Assembly (NCBI RefSeq): GCF_017876575.1
Contig: NZ_JAGIOE010000001.1
Span: forward strand, 2,976,001 to 3,040,000
Direction: 5' to 3'
DNA: 64,000 bases
Source: Paeniglutamicibacter psychrophenolicus
Lineage (GTDB): Bacteria; Actinomycetota; Actinomycetes; Actinomycetales; Micrococcaceae
Positions 37,484 to 47,301 of the stretch are shown piece after piece (positions within the stretch are counted from its first letter, which is position 1; the number at the start of each line of letters is the position of its first letter). Made by a program: the position numbers and the translations under genes. Under the pieces are notes generated by a model. The model ran no database searches, was not told the origin of the DNA, and saw only the letters and a list, made by a program, of their open reading frames with translations.

Positions 37484-39328
37484 CTACTTCTTCTTGGGCT
37501 CGTCGGATGACAGGGCGACGATGAAGGCTTCCTGCGGAACCTCCACGCGGCCGACCATCTTCATGCGCTTCTTGCCGGCCTTCTGCTTTTCCAGCAGCTT
37601 GCGCTTACGGCTGATGTCGCCGCCGTAGCACTTGGCCAGGACGTCCTTGCGGATGGCGCGGATGGACTCGCGGGCAATGATGCGCGAGCCGATGGCTGCC
37701 TGGATCGGCACCTCGAACTGCTGGCGGGGAATCAGTTCGCGCAGCTTCTGGGTCATCATCAACCCGTAGGCGTAGGCCTTGTCACGGTGGGTGACGGCGC
37801 TGAACGCATCGACCTGTTCGCCCTGGAGCAGGATGTCGACCTTGACCAGGTCCGAGATCTGTTCGCCGTCGGCCTTCCAGTCCAGCGAGGCGTAGCCGCG
37901 GGTCTTGGACTTGAGCACGTCGAAGAAGTCGAAGACGATCTCTGCCAGCGGAAGCCAGTAGCGGATCTCCACGCGCTCCTCGGAGAGGTAGTCCATGCCG
38001 CGCATGACGCCGCGGCGGGACTGGCACAGTTCCATGATGGCACCGACAAATTCGTTCGGTGCCAGGATCGTGGCGGCCACCATGGGCTCGTGGACCTCGA
38101 GGATCTTCCCGTCGGGGAACTCGCTCGGGTTGGTCACGGTGCGCAGCTTCTTGTCGTCGGTCATGACCTCATACACCACGTTCGGTGCGGTGGAGATCAA
38201 ATCGAGGTTGAATTCGGCCTCGAGACGCTCACGGGTGATTTCCAGGTGCAACAGGCCCAGGAAGCCGACACGGAAGCCGAAGCCCAGCGCCACCGACGTC
38301 TCCGGGACGTAGGTCAGTGCGGCGTCGTTGAGCTGGAGCTTGTCCAGTGCATCGCGCAATGCCGGGTAGTCCGAACCATCGATCGGGTACAGGCCGGAGA
38401 AGACCATGGGCTTCGGGTCCTGGTAGCCGCCCAGGGACTTTTCGGCCGGCTTGGCGAAGTTGGTGACGGTGTCACCGACCTTGGACTGGCGCACATCCTT
38501 CACGCCGGTGATCAGGTAGCCGACCTCGCCGACGCCAAGGCCCATGCTGGGCTTGGGCTCCGGGGAGGAAACCCCGATTTCCAGCAGCTCGTAGGTGGTG
38601 CCGGTCGACATCATCTGCACCTTTTCGCGGGGCGAGATCTTGCCGTCGACCACGCGGACATAGGTGACAACTCCGCGGTAGGTGTCGTAGACCGAGTCGA
38701 AGATCATCGCGCGGGCCGGTGCGTCCGGGTTGCCCACCGGTGCCGGCATATCGCGCACGACCTTGTCCAGCAGCGCCTCGACGCCCATGCCGGTCTTGCC
38801 CGAGACCTGGAGGATGTCCTCCGGGTCGCAGCCAATGAGCTTGGAGATCTCCGCGGCGTACTTCTCGGGCTGTGCCGAGGGAAGGTCGATCTTGTTGAGC
38901 ACGGGAATGATCGTCATGTCATTCTCCATGGCCAGGTAGAGGTTCGCCAGCGTCTGGGCTTCGATGCCCTGGGCGGCATCCACCAGCAGGATCGCCCCTT
39001 CGCAGGCTGCCAGCGAACGCGAAACCTCGTAGGTGAAGTCGACGTGCCCGGGGGTGTCGATCATGTTCAGTGCGTAGGACTTCCCGTCGACCTCCCACGG
39101 CATGCGGACGGCCTGGGACTTGATGGTGATGCCGCGTTCGCGCTCAATGTCCATGCGGTCCAGGTACTGGGCCTTCATGTCGCGTGAGGAGACGATTCCG
39201 GTGAGCTGCAACATCCGGTCGGCCAGGGTCGACTTGCCGTGGTCGATGTGGGCGATGATGCAGAAGTTTCTGATGATCGCCGGATCAGTCGCGGCAGGCA
39301 CCGGTGCGGTGCGGGCCATGGGTGACAC
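37484..39328 (-). CDS. lepA: Elongation factor 4 (LepA)
   Basis: LepA is a ribosome-binding GTPase that back-translocates or aids 30S assembly. It is 614 residues. GTG 39328 has GAGG at 8-nt spacing; ATG 39319 is an alternative. The P-loop AHIDHGKST is at 26-34, the switch region [16 protein letters not shown] at about 60-75, [12 protein letters not shown] at about 91, and NKIDLPSA at about 145. The LepA-specific C-terminal domain ([20 protein letters not shown]) confirms it is not EF-G. It is followed at once by hemW. Confidence 0.96.
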   Translation of the reverse strand: MSPMARTAPVPAATDPAIIRNFCIIAHIDHGKSTLADRMLQLTGIVSSRDMKAQYLDRMDIERERGITIKSQAVRMPWEVDGKSYALNMIDTPGHVDFTYEVSRSLAACEGAILLVDAAQGIEAQTLANLYLAMENDMTIIPVLNKIDLPSAQPEKYAAEISKLIGCDPEDILQVSGKTGMGVEALLDKVVRDMPAPVGNPDAPARAMIFDSVYDTYRGVVTYVRVVDGKISPREKVQMMSTGTTYELLEIGVSSPEPKPSMGLGVGEVGYLITGVKDVRQSKVGDTVTNFAKPAEKSLGGYQDPKPMVFSGLYPIDGSDYPALRDALDKLQLNDAALTYVPETSVALGFGFRVGFLGLLHLEITRERLEAEFNLDLISTAPNVVYEVMTDDKKLRTVTNPSEFPDGKILEVHEPMVAATILAPNEFVGAIMELCQSRRGVMRGMDYLSEERVEIRYWLPLAEIVFDFFDVLKSKTRGYASLDWKADGEQISDLVKVDILLQGEQVDAFSAVTHRDKAYAYGLMMTQKLRELIPRQQFEVPIQAAIGSRIIARESIRAIRKDVLAKCYGGDISRKRKLLEKQKAGKKRMKMVGRVEVPQEAFIVALSSDEPKKK

Positions 39329-39462
39329 GTAAGGGACCTCGCTAAGGGGGACGAAAATGTAAAGTGGGGTGCAAAATACTTCGCACAGGCCATTCTCCCA
39401 TGATTGGGGCCACGGTGTCGCACTGCGACTCGGGTGCGGGACCCAGCTGGTAGTTTGTGCAC

Positions 39463-40050
39463 ATGAAGTTCAACTCCACCTCGGTCCTACGTTTCCTGGG
39501 CCGCGTGCTCGAATCCGCACTGAAGGGTGCCTCCAAGCAGCAGCGCGGCACCACTCGCCCGGCCGGCAAGCGCCCCGCGGCCCCCTCGACCCGCAGGCCC
39601 GCCACGAACCACGCTGCTTCTTCTTCTCCCGCTACCGGAGAAGCCGGGACCTGGGAGTTCGGCGGCTATCCCGGCGACTTCACTGGAGCGGTGCGGGCAC
39701 ATTACGCCCCGAAGGCCGACGGGCGCCCGGATCCCGGAGAAATCGTCTGGGCCTGGGTCCCCTACGAGGAAGACCACGCCCAGGGCAAGGACCGCCCGGT
39801 GCTGCTGGTGGGGCGCGAGAACGGCTACCTGTTGGCGTTGATGCTGACTTCCAAGGACCACAGCAACGAGCAGGTGCGGGACCAGGACTATGTCGATATC
39901 GGCACCGGCCCCTGGGACAGGCAGGGCCGACCCAGCGAGGTGAAACTTGACCGGGTCATCCGGCTGCGCGAAGCCGGGATCCGCCGGGAGGGTGCGATCC
40001 TGGACAGCAAGCGCTTCGCCCTGGTCGCCGGGAAGCTCTCCGGCAACTGA
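39463..40050 (+). CDS. Solitary PemK/MazF-like protein with long N-terminal extension
   Basis: The 195-residue protein has a PemK/MazF-like C-terminal domain at about 85-190: [40 protein letters not shown] and [20 protein letters not shown]. The first 60 residues are basic and Pro/Ala/Arg-rich, unlike classic toxins of about 110 residues. No antitoxin gene is adjacent: lepA is divergent upstream and an AraC gene converges downstream. It is therefore probably a domesticated RNA-binding or ribonuclease homologue rather than an active addiction toxin. GTG 39457 is a possible earlier start. Confidence 0.75.
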   Translation: MKFNSTSVLRFLGRVLESALKGASKQQRGTTRPAGKRPAAPSTRRPATNHAASSSPATGEAGTWEFGGYPGDFTGAVRAHYAPKADGRPDPGEIVWAWVPYEEDHAQGKDRPVLLVGRENGYLLALMLTSKDHSNEQVRDQDYVDIGTGPWDRQGRPSEVKLDRVIRLREAGIRREGAILDSKRFALVAGKLSGN

Positions 40051-40074
40051 CCTGCTGCAGCGTGCGCGGCACCA

Positions 40075-41130
40075 CTAGATATCGGTGCCGCGCAACGCCT
40101 CTTGGCGCAGCGCCAGCGGGGCAATGCCGAACCGCGCCTTGAAGGCGCGCGTGAAGTAGCTCTGCGAGGCAAAGCCAAGCTCCCCGGCAATTCGGCCAAC
40201 CGACCTGGAACCCTGGGCGGGATCGGCAAGCAGATCCCTGGCCGTTTCCAGCCGCCGCTGCCTGATGTAGCCGCCGGGCGGTTCCCCGGCCTCTGCGAAG
40301 ATCCGCGACAGCTGGCGCTCGCTGATTCCGATGGCCGCGGATATCCCGGAGACGTGCAGCTCCGGGTCGTGCAGGTGTTCCTCGATGTAGTTGCGCGCGG
40401 CGAGAAGATGCCCCGGACCGGAGCCTCCGCGGCCCCCGGATGCCAACTGGCCCAGCATGTCCAGGGCGGAGCCTTCCGGGCACGCGGCGGGGACCGATTC
40501 GCCCCAGGCCTGTCCCGTGAGGCTGTCGCTGACCAGCCGGGCCAACGCCCGCATCTGCTGGTTCACTGCCGCACCCTGGTTGAAGTCCACGACCCGCGGA
40601 CGCACCAGCGGCGTGCCTCCGGAAAGTTCCAGGTAGTCGTCGCGGGGAATCGTCAGGACCAGTTCCTTCAGCCCCTTGCTGAAACCGCGCATGAACGGCA
40701 GGTCGGCATCGTAGATGACCGCTTGTCCCGGCTTCAGCGATTCGTGGCCGTCCCGGTGGTAGAAGAATGCCTCCCCTTCCAGTGCGAAGAAGATGGCCAC
40801 CACACCGGTGGGATTTTGCCGGATGAAGCGCTCATTGCGCTCCACGACCTGCGCGCTGCCCCTGACCCCGGCAAACCTCAGCGACCCGTAGCGCAGGCTG
40901 ACCTCCCTGGCCTGCAATGGGGATTCATCCATGGTGCGGATATCCAGCGGGATCAATGCCTTGGCATTGTGGTGCTCCCACAGCTCCAGCCGGTTGCCCG
41001 AGGGAATCCCGTTCGTGCTGAACTTCACGAGCCTGGCCGTCCTGGCCGGTGGCGGAACGGTGCCCGGGGCGAGGGGTTCCCGCTCCCTGGCAGCGGCCTG
41101 CTGCGCGGCATCGTTTTGCTTCTTGTCCAT
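40075..41130 (-). CDS. AraC-family transcriptional regulator
   Basis: This 351-residue regulator is divergent from a flavin monooxygenase, and likely its activator. An AraC-binding-like cupin domain fills about 35-210 (QNPTGVVAIFFALEGEAFFY, VIYDADLPFMRGFSKGLKEL). The C-terminal double helix-turn-helix at about 245-350 reads SGISAAIGISERQLSRIFAE and IAGELGFASQSYFTRAFKAR. I start it at ATG 41130; the frame is open upstream but unconserved. The domain order resembles AraC proteins that control aromatic catabolism. The effector is unknown; a phenolic is a reasonable guess from its neighbour. Confidence 0.85.
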   Translation of the reverse strand: MDKKQNDAAQQAAAREREPLAPGTVPPPARTARLVKFSTNGIPSGNRLELWEHHNAKALIPLDIRTMDESPLQAREVSLRYGSLRFAGVRGSAQVVERNERFIRQNPTGVVAIFFALEGEAFFYHRDGHESLKPGQAVIYDADLPFMRGFSKGLKELVLTIPRDDYLELSGGTPLVRPRVVDFNQGAAVNQQMRALARLVSDSLTGQAWGESVPAACPEGSALDMLGQLASGGRGGSGPGHLLAARNYIEEHLHDPELHVSGISAAIGISERQLSRIFAEAGEPPGGYIRQRRLETARDLLADPAQGSRSVGRIAGELGFASQSYFTRAFKARFGIAPLALRQEALRGTDI

Positions 41131-41435
41131 GGCCCCAGCAGTGTAGCGCGAATCACAAAGGGCCGAAAGTCCACGCCGCCCCACCTGCCGCCGCGAGCCC
41201 CGCAACCCTTTTCCGCGACCCGCGCACGGCCCCGAGCGGCGGCGCGGCACCCCGGGGCGCGGGCGGAGCACGCTCCCGGGCCACCGCCTTTGCCCCCGCC
41301 GGACGGTTTTTGGCACTTTCCGGCCATGGACGCAGGCCGACGGCCCGCGCCGGCCTGTGAGCTGCAACACTCGAGTCATTCCCCGCACTTCCCGCCACGG
41401 GAAGTGAGCCAAAGTCCAAGCAAGGGAGGCACCCA
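41131..41435. promoter_or_regulatory. Divergent control region with a palindrome
   Basis: This 305-bp gap lies between the AraC gene and the monooxygenase. A perfect inverted repeat, CACTTCCCG-CCA-CGGGAAGTG at 41386-41406, ends 29 bp before the monooxygenase start and is a good operator candidate. The rest is GC-rich with no further gene. AraC proteins usually bind direct repeats, so the palindrome may serve another factor. Confidence 0.5.
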
Positions 41436-43280
41436 ATGCCTGTTTTCAACGATGGAATCACCGAAACCGCTTCGCCCCAGACCCCGAACATCGTCACGAC
41501 CAACGTCCTGATCGTCGGCTCCGGGCCGGCCGGCAGCTCCGCTGCACTCTTCCTGTCCAACCAGGGCATCGAGAACATCATGATCACCAAGTACCGCTGG
41601 ACGGCCAACACCCCGCGCGCCCACATCACCAACCAGCGCACCATGGAGGTGCTGCGGGATGCAGGCATCGAGGACCAGGTCCTGGCCGAGGCGACGCCGC
41701 ATGAGCTCATGGGTGACACCGTCTACTGCGAGTCCATGGCCGGCGAGGAAATCGGGCGCCGCCCCACTTGGGGCCTGCGCCCCGACCGCCGGGCCGACTA
41801 CGAGCTGGCTTCCCCCTCGATGCCCTGCGACATCCCGCAGACGCTGCTGGAGCCGATCATGCTCAAGAACGCCACCATGCGCGGCACCCAGACGCAGTTC
41901 TCCACCGAATACCTCAGCCACACCCAGGACGCCGAGGGCGTGAGCGTGCAGGTGCTCAACAGGCTCACCGGGCACGAATACACGATCCGGGCCAAGTACC
42001 TCATCGGCGCCGACGGTGCCCGCTCGAAGGTCGCCGCCGACATCGACCTGCCCATGGAGGGCGCCATGGACATCGGCGGCTCCATGAACATCACCTTCAA
42101 GGCCGACCTCGCCCACCTGGCCGCCCACCGCCCCTCGATCCTCTACTGGGTCTTCAACCCCGGCTCCAACATCGGCGGCCTTGGCGCCGGGCTGATCCGC
42201 ATGGTCAGGCCGTGGAACGAGTGGCTGATCTGCTGGGGCTTCGACATCAACGGCGAGCCCCCGGTGCTCGACAACGACGAAGCCATCCGCGTCATCCGCA
42301 ACCTGGTCGGCATCGAGGACCTCGAGGTCGAGATCCTGGGGTACTCGTTGTGGGGAAACAACGAGCAATACGCCACGCACCTGCAGAAGGGACGCGTCTT
42401 CTGTGCGGGAGACGCCATCCACAAGCACCCGCCGAGCCACGGGCTGGGCTCGAACACCTCCATCCAGGACGCCTACAACCTGGCGTGGAAACTTGCAGCG
42501 GTGATCAAGGGGCAGGCCGGCCACGAGCTGCTGGAGACCTACTCGGTCGAGCGCGCCCCGGTCGCCAAGCAGATCGTCACCCGTGCGAATGATTCCGGGC
42601 GCGAATACAAGCCGATCTTCGACGCCCTGGGCGTCACCGACGCCACCACCGACGAGGAATTCGTGCAGAAGCTCAAGCTGCGCAAGGAAAACTCCCCCGA
42701 GGGCGCCGCACGCCGCAAGGCCCTGCGGGCCGCCCTGGACAACAAGGACTACGAGTTCAACGCCCAGGGCACGGAGATCGGCCAGTTCTACGAGTCGAGC
42801 GCCGTCGTTTCCGACGGAGGCACACGCCCCGAATCCACCCAAGACCCGATGCTCCACCACCAGAAGTCCACCTACCCGGGGTTGCGCCTTCCCCATGCCT
42901 GGCTCGGCGACAGGGACCTGAAGTTCTCCACCCACGACATCGCCAAGGGCACCGGGTTCACGCTCTTTACCGGCATCACCGGTCAGGCGTGGGCAGACGC
43001 CGCAGCCGAGGTGGCCGCGGGGCTTGGCATCGAGCTGGTGGCCGTGGTCATCGGCGAGGGCCTCGAGGTGCAGGACCTCTACGGGGATTGGATGCACCAA
43101 CGCGAGGTCGAAGAGGACGGTGTCATCCTGGTCCGCCCGGACAAGCACATCGGGTGGCGGTCCCATCGCATGGTTGCGGATCCGCGGTCCGCGCTGTTCG
43201 AGGTGTTGTCCTCGATACTGGGACGACCGGCCTCGGATGCCGGCATATCGATCGACGACCTGATGGAGCTTGCGCGCTAG
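41436..43280 (+). CDS. FAD-dependent aromatic hydroxylase (TfdB/phenol hydroxylase type)
   Basis: This flavoprotein monooxygenase is predicted to hydroxylate a phenolic compound with NAD(P)H and O2. It has 614 residues and a strong ribosome site (GGGAGG). The FAD-binding GxGxxG is in LIVGSGPAGSSAALFLS at about 25-41. The DG motif is YLIGADGARSKVA at about 188-200. The GD motif RVFCAGDAIHKHPPSHGLGS at about 320-340 is followed by NTSIQDAYNLAWKLA. A C-terminal thioredoxin-like domain (about 500-610) is typical of 2,4-dichlorophenol and phenol hydroxylases. No ring-cleavage genes are nearby, so the substrate stays open. Confidence 0.88.
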   Translation: MPVFNDGITETASPQTPNIVTTNVLIVGSGPAGSSAALFLSNQGIENIMITKYRWTANTPRAHITNQRTMEVLRDAGIEDQVLAEATPHELMGDTVYCESMAGEEIGRRPTWGLRPDRRADYELASPSMPCDIPQTLLEPIMLKNATMRGTQTQFSTEYLSHTQDAEGVSVQVLNRLTGHEYTIRAKYLIGADGARSKVAADIDLPMEGAMDIGGSMNITFKADLAHLAAHRPSILYWVFNPGSNIGGLGAGLIRMVRPWNEWLICWGFDINGEPPVLDNDEAIRVIRNLVGIEDLEVEILGYSLWGNNEQYATHLQKGRVFCAGDAIHKHPPSHGLGSNTSIQDAYNLAWKLAAVIKGQAGHELLETYSVERAPVAKQIVTRANDSGREYKPIFDALGVTDATTDEEFVQKLKLRKENSPEGAARRKALRAALDNKDYEFNAQGTEIGQFYESSAVVSDGGTRPESTQDPMLHHQKSTYPGLRLPHAWLGDRDLKFSTHDIAKGTGFTLFTGITGQAWADAAAEVAAGLGIELVAVVIGEGLEVQDLYGDWMHQREVEEDGVILVRPDKHIGWRSHRMVADPRSALFEVLSSILGRPASDAGISIDDLMELAR

Positions 43281-43596
43281 ATTGCGGGTCTGCCGGCGCA
43301 GGGACTGCCCCCTGCTTTCGGGGCCGGGGAGCAGCCAGTGCCGTTTGCGGCGCGACTTCATGCATGGGCTTGCCCATGAAGCCCGCTTGGCCACGGCGGG
43401 TGTAGCTCACAATTGATCGCGGTGCTTTCGTGTCGAGACGGCCACCCGAACCTGCTAGTATTACTTCTTGTGTGTCCGCGCAGGTCGACGGGCACTTCTC
43501 CCGGGTCGCCATAGGTATCCCCACGCCGCTCAGTCAATGGCCCGGAAGATATCCCTCACCGACCATTACAAGCGATGAGCAAGAGAGTTTAATACA
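43281..43596. other. Intergenic region with the likely rpsT promoter
   Basis: This 316-bp region contains no gene. CATGGGC-TT-GCCCATG at 43363-43378 is a small perfect hairpin, possibly a weak terminator for the hydroxylase. TAGTAT at 43456-43461 is a candidate -10 box for rpsT; I could not match a clear -35. Confidence 0.45.
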
Positions 43597-43857
43597 GTGG
43601 CTAATATCAAGTCCCAGAAGAAGCGCATTCTCACCAACGAGAAGGCACGCCAGCGTAACGCTGCCGTCAAGTCCGAACTTCGCACCGCAATCCGCGCAGT
43701 GAACACTGCCGTTGCAGCCGAAGACAAGGATGCAGCAGCAACCGCACTGGTTGCAGCTGGCCGCAAGATCGACAAGGCCGCGACCAAGGGTGTGCTGCAC
43801 AAGAACAACGCAGCAAACCACAAGTCGGCCATCTCCAAGAAGGTTAACGCCCTCTAA
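43597..43857 (+). CDS. rpsT: 30S ribosomal protein S20
   Basis: S20 is a primary 16S rRNA-binding protein of the small subunit. The 86-residue basic, helical protein starts at GTG ([20 protein letters not shown]) and ends [12 protein letters not shown]. Codon use is strongly biased to preferred codons, as expected for a ribosomal gene. A clear terminator follows 17 bp after the stop. Confidence 0.97.
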   Translation: MANIKSQKKRILTNEKARQRNAAVKSELRTAIRAVNTAVAAEDKDAAATALVAAGRKIDKAATKGVLHKNNAANHKSAISKKVNAL

Positions 43858-43874
43858 GGATTGCGTCACTGAAT

Positions 43875-43920
43875 CGAAAGGTTCCTTTTCCTCCATATCT
43901 AGGGGAATAGGAACCTTTCG
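43875..43920 (+). terminator. rpsT terminator
   Basis: CGAAAGGTTCCT at 43875-43886 pairs with AGGAACCTTTCG at 43909-43920, followed by TGCTTTAA. Confidence 0.75.
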
Positions 43921-43995
43921 TGCTTTAACCCGGTTTCCGCTTCTTTCACCCAAGGTCCTTGCAGGAAACACGGCCTATAGGACAAAATGTGTGTC

Positions 43996-44020
43996 TGCCC
44001 CGGGTGTGTCACCCGGGGCA
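43996..44020. terminator. Hairpin flanking the IS1249-like element
   Basis: TGCCCCGGGTG-TGT-CACCCGGGGCA is a perfect 11-bp stem. It lies 21 bp beyond the transposase stop on the minus strand and may end its transcript or insulate rpsT. Confidence 0.5.
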
Positions 44021-44040
44021 TTGCCATGTCGGACCGTGTT

Positions 44041-45201
44041 TCAGCAGGGCCTGCCGGCCCATCCCTTCCGGGCCCACAGCCCCTCGGACTCGCTCAGTGC
44101 GGTGCCGAGCAACTCCGGCCCAACCGGTTCCTCACGGGGTGCTTGCCTCGGCAATGGCTTGAGGTGCTCGGGACGGATGAGGGTGTGGGGCGCGGCCGGG
44201 TTTTCGGTGTGGGTGTAGAGCCACCATTCGACGGCGCGCTTGGCGTGGGCCGGGGGCATGCCCCGGTGGGTGCGCAGCAGGGCGCGCAGGTGCGTGTTGA
44301 CCCCGCCCTCGATCCGGTTGGTCGTCGAGTCGACGCCGATATCGGCCAGCTCCGGGTGCAGGTAGGTGAACAGGTGCCCGTTCCTGGCCAGGCGCTCCAT
44401 GAGCCGGTAGGCCTTGCGCAGCCGGTCGTGGGTGTACCACCAGGCCTGGCCCGCCCGGACGCCGGCGGGGCGGAAACCCGCGGGACCCTGCTGGTAGGTG
44501 CGCGCCTTGATCAGCTCGCCGTGCTCGGTGTACCACTGGTTCAGCACCAGCACCCAGGCGGCGGCCTCCTGCGTGGTCTTCAGCCGCGTCAGGGCCAGGG
44601 AAATACGGCGCAACGCCCGCCCGGCGTCGGTGCGCGGCCGCAGCGTCAGGTAGGTGCGCACGTTGCGCTGGACATGGACCAGGCAGCGCTGGATCCGGGT
44701 CTCGGGCCAGGCCCGCGACAGGGCCGAGGCCAGCCCCGAGCCGCCGTCGATGACCACCGCCCGCGGGGCCGGGATCGCTTCCATCAGGGCCAGCCAGGCG
44801 GCCGACTTTTCCGTGTCGCACCACTGCCAGCCGATGACGTGCCCGTCGGCGATCGCGATCAGGCAGCACCACCCCCGGCCCAGGTAGATGCCGTCCATCT
44901 GGACCTGCCCGTGGATCTCGCCGGTCACCGCCGGGGCGGGTTCGATGTTCCAGCACCACCGGGTGGAGCGGCGGAAGGTCCGCCCGCTGCCGGGCCCGAT
45001 CTCGGCCTGGGAATCCTTGCCCATCAGCCAGGCCACGAACCGGTCCAGCTCGGCCCTGCGGGCCAGGTCCGCCCGTCTGCGCACGCTGCTGGCCCCGCAG
45101 TCAATGCACCTCCAGCGCTGGGTCCCTGCCGTTGTCTTTCCATTGCGTTTCAGACGAGATCCACATACTTCACAGTGCCTCGAATTTCCAGAACCATTCA
45201 C
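44041..45201 (-). mobile_element. IS1249-like insertion sequence (IS256 superfamily), ends unresolved
   Basis: A full-length transposase gene stands alone between the rpsT terminator and a PAP2 gene. I could not identify convincing terminal inverted repeats. CTATA occurs at 43975-43979 and 45218-45222 and could be a short target duplication, which would place the element at about 43980-45217. The coordinates given are those of the gene only. Confidence 0.5.
44041..45201 (-). CDS. IS1249-family transposase
   Basis: This 386-residue DDE transposase begins MNGSGNSRHCEVCGSRLKRN. An N-terminal zinc ribbon (CEVC at about 10-13 and CIDC at about 32-35) includes the typical GKTTAGTQRWRC. Catalytic stretches follow: GQVQMDGIYLGRGWCC at about 98-113 (first Asp), PRAVVIDGGSGLASAL at about 145-160 (second Asp) and TTNRIEGGVNTHLRALL (Glu). 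The frame is intact. It probably inserted between rpsT and the holA region. Confidence 0.82.
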   Translation of the reverse strand: MNGSGNSRHCEVCGSRLKRNGKTTAGTQRWRCIDCGASSVRRRADLARRAELDRFVAWLMGKDSQAEIGPGSGRTFRRSTRWCWNIEPAPAVTGEIHGQVQMDGIYLGRGWCCLIAIADGHVIGWQWCDTEKSAAWLALMEAIPAPRAVVIDGGSGLASALSRAWPETRIQRCLVHVQRNVRTYLTLRPRTDAGRALRRISLALTRLKTTQEAAAWVLVLNQWYTEHGELIKARTYQQGPAGFRPAGVRAGQAWWYTHDRLRKAYRLMERLARNGHLFTYLHPELADIGVDSTTNRIEGGVNTHLRALLRTHRGMPPAHAKRAVEWWLYTHTENPAAPHTLIRPEHLKPLPRQAPREEPVGPELLGTALSESEGLWARKGWAGRPC

Positions 45202-45387
45202 GTTTAATGGCCCAAGACTATAAGAAACCCCGTTCTGCCGCGCCGTCGTTGGGATGCAGGCCCCTCACGGACACACTTTCTGACCTGTAAGCCGGAAACA
45301 CCCTGCCGGCGCCGTTGTGATCGATCGGGCGCCCGGACGGGTGCCGCCTCGAGCAGCAACGGACCCGGAAGCGAGTCACCCCGCACC

Positions 45388-46170
45388 ATGAGCAACAACA
45401 CCGCACCCCGACAAGAACCTGCCCCACCACACCCGGCCAGGCGACTGGAAACCCTGCCGCAGATCCGGCGATGGATCATGGTGCCCGGCATGCTTGTCGC
45501 GGCGGTGCTGGCCACGGGCTTCAGCGCCCGTTTGATCCCGGGCTATGCGGGTGCGGAATTGGTGGTGGACCAGGAGCTCAGCCTGCACCATGACGGGGTG
45601 CTCAACGCTGCGGCCATGGCCCTGGGCGGAATTTTCAGCCCCGTGGGCGGGACCGTCCTGCTGGCGTTGGCTTGCTTGTTCCTGCTGGTTGTGCGCCGAT
45701 CACCGGTCAATGCGCTGGCATTCGGGTCGGTCGCGTCCGTGGGCTGGCTCTCCGCCCAGCTCGTGAAGGTCGTCGTGGAACGGCCGCGGCCGAACCCGGC
45801 CCTGCTCGTGGACCCGCTGGCACCCGAAACCGGCTTTGATTCTTTCCCCTCGGGTCACGTGAGCCTGGCGGTGGGTTTGGCCTTCGCCATCTGGTTCCTG
45901 GCCCGCGGGTCCCGTTGGGAACGGTTCTCGGTGGTTTTCGGCAGCGCGATGGTGGCCGGACTGGCGCTGTCGCGCCTCTACGTGGGCGTGCATTACCCCA
46001 CGGAAGTACTGGCAGCGATGGTGAGCGCCAGTGCCGCGGTCCTGTTCTTTTGCGGACCGTGGAACCGCTACGCCGTGGCGCTGGTCTCCCGCCTGGGATT
46101 CCTGGGCGCATTCGGACCGATGCCGAAGCGCACGGATGCGGCCGGTGCCTTGCAGCGGCCCAAGGCCTGA
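45388..46170 (+). CDS. PAP2-family membrane phosphatase
   Basis: This is an integral membrane phosphatase of the lipid-phosphate type, possibly acting on undecaprenyl diphosphate or phosphatidate. It has 260 residues and about six helices. The three signature motifs are complete: KVVVERPRP at 127-135, PSGH at 154-157 and SRLYVGVHYP at 195-204, with catalytic His in the last two. It lies on the plus strand between the IS1249-like element and holA, a place where closely related genomes would usually be expected to have rpsT next to holA. Confidence 0.88.
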   Translation: MSNNTAPRQEPAPPHPARRLETLPQIRRWIMVPGMLVAAVLATGFSARLIPGYAGAELVVDQELSLHHDGVLNAAAMALGGIFSPVGGTVLLALACLFLLVVRRSPVNALAFGSVASVGWLSAQLVKVVVERPRPNPALLVDPLAPETGFDSFPSGHVSLAVGLAFAIWFLARGSRWERFSVVFGSAMVAGLALSRLYVGVHYPTEVLAAMVSASAAVLFFCGPWNRYAVALVSRLGFLGAFGPMPKRTDAAGALQRPKA

Positions 46171-46206
46171 GGCCCGTCCGGCTTCGCGGCTCCGTGCGCG
46201 TACCGC

Positions 46207-47205
46207 CTAGCGGCGCGCAGCCAGCGAGATCTGGGTCACCGCACGTTCCACGGCGTATTCTGGGTCACGCGACGCGCCCTTGACCTGGGCATCGGCCTCC
46301 GCGACCAGCCGGATGCAGCGGGCGATGTCATCGACGTTCCAATGCCGGGCCTGCTCCTGGGCCTGCTGGACCTGCCACGGCGGCATCCCCAACTCGCTGG
46401 CCAGCTGGCCCGAGGATTTGCGTGCCCCGGCCACCTTGGCGACCTGGCGCAGCTTCATGGCCAGGGTCGCGACGATCGGCACCGGGTCGGTCCCCGTGGC
46501 CAATGCGTGTCTCAGCGTGCTCAGGGCGATGTCGGCCCGGCCCGCCAAGGCCGCATCGGCTACCTTGAACCCGGTGGCCTCCACGCGGCCGCCGTAGTAC
46601 TTGTCGACCATGTCCTGGTCGATGGCCCCGGTGGTGTCCTGCAACAGCTGGGAGCAGGCGGCGCCCAGTTCCGAAAGGTCGCTGCCCAGTGCGGCAACCA
46701 GGGCGCGGGCACCCTCGGCACTGAGCTTGCGCTTGGCGGCCCGGAATTCCTGGGTGACGAAGTCGACCTTTTCGGAGTCCTTCTTCAGCGGCTGGCAGTC
46801 AACGAGAACCGCTCCGGCGGCCTTGAGCGCATCCAGCAGTTTCTTCCCGCGCACTCCCCCGGAATGGTGCATGACCAAGGTGGCATCGGGCGCCGGGGAC
46901 TTCGCGTAGGCCAGGGCGTCGTTGAGGAAGTCCTCGTTCATCGCGGCCATCGAGCGGACCTCGATGAGCTTGGTTTCGCTGAACAGCGAGGGACTGGAGG
47001 CCAGCAGCAGTTCGCCGCGTTCGTAGCTGTTGGCTTCGAAGCGGACCAGCTCGATCTCGGCACCGGCACGCAGGGCCGAACGCACGGCATCGAAGGCGCG
47101 GCTGGCCAGCAATTCCTCGGAACCCTGCAACAGGACCAGTGGCGCGGGAGCCACGGACCGCCATGAAATGCCCGCGTTCTTGGATGTGCCTCGTGGCGCT
47201 GCCAT
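46207..47205 (-). CDS. holA: DNA polymerase III subunit delta
   Basis: HolA is the clamp-loader subunit that opens the beta sliding clamp. The 332-residue protein begins MAAPRGTSKNAGISWRSVAP and has the HolA N-terminal region (LVLLQGSEELLASRAFDAVR). The later conserved block is EATGFKVADAALAGRADIAL, and the C-terminal domain carries LASELGMPPWQVQQAQEQAR. It follows comEC by 96 bp on the same strand, the usual actinobacterial order comEA-comEC-holA. Confidence 0.92.
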   Translation of the reverse strand: MAAPRGTSKNAGISWRSVAPAPLVLLQGSEELLASRAFDAVRSALRAGAEIELVRFEANSYERGELLLASSPSLFSETKLIEVRSMAAMNEDFLNDALAYAKSPAPDATLVMHHSGGVRGKKLLDALKAAGAVLVDCQPLKKDSEKVDFVTQEFRAAKRKLSAEGARALVAALGSDLSELGAACSQLLQDTTGAIDQDMVDKYYGGRVEATGFKVADAALAGRADIALSTLRHALATGTDPVPIVATLAMKLRQVAKVAGARKSSGQLASELGMPPWQVQQAQEQARHWNVDDIARCIRLVAEADAQVKGASRDPEYAVERAVTQISLAARR

Positions 47206-47301
47206 GACCGACCTTTACCTAGTGTTTGAACAACCCCATCGATCCTATCCCCAACCCCGGAAAGCGGCATATCCCCTGTGGTTGTCCGGTATTCGTGTCG
47301 A

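Noticed and set aside
39463-40050. Complete type II toxin-antitoxin module
   Set aside because: No antitoxin-like frame lies on either side, and the protein is much longer than a typical MazF.
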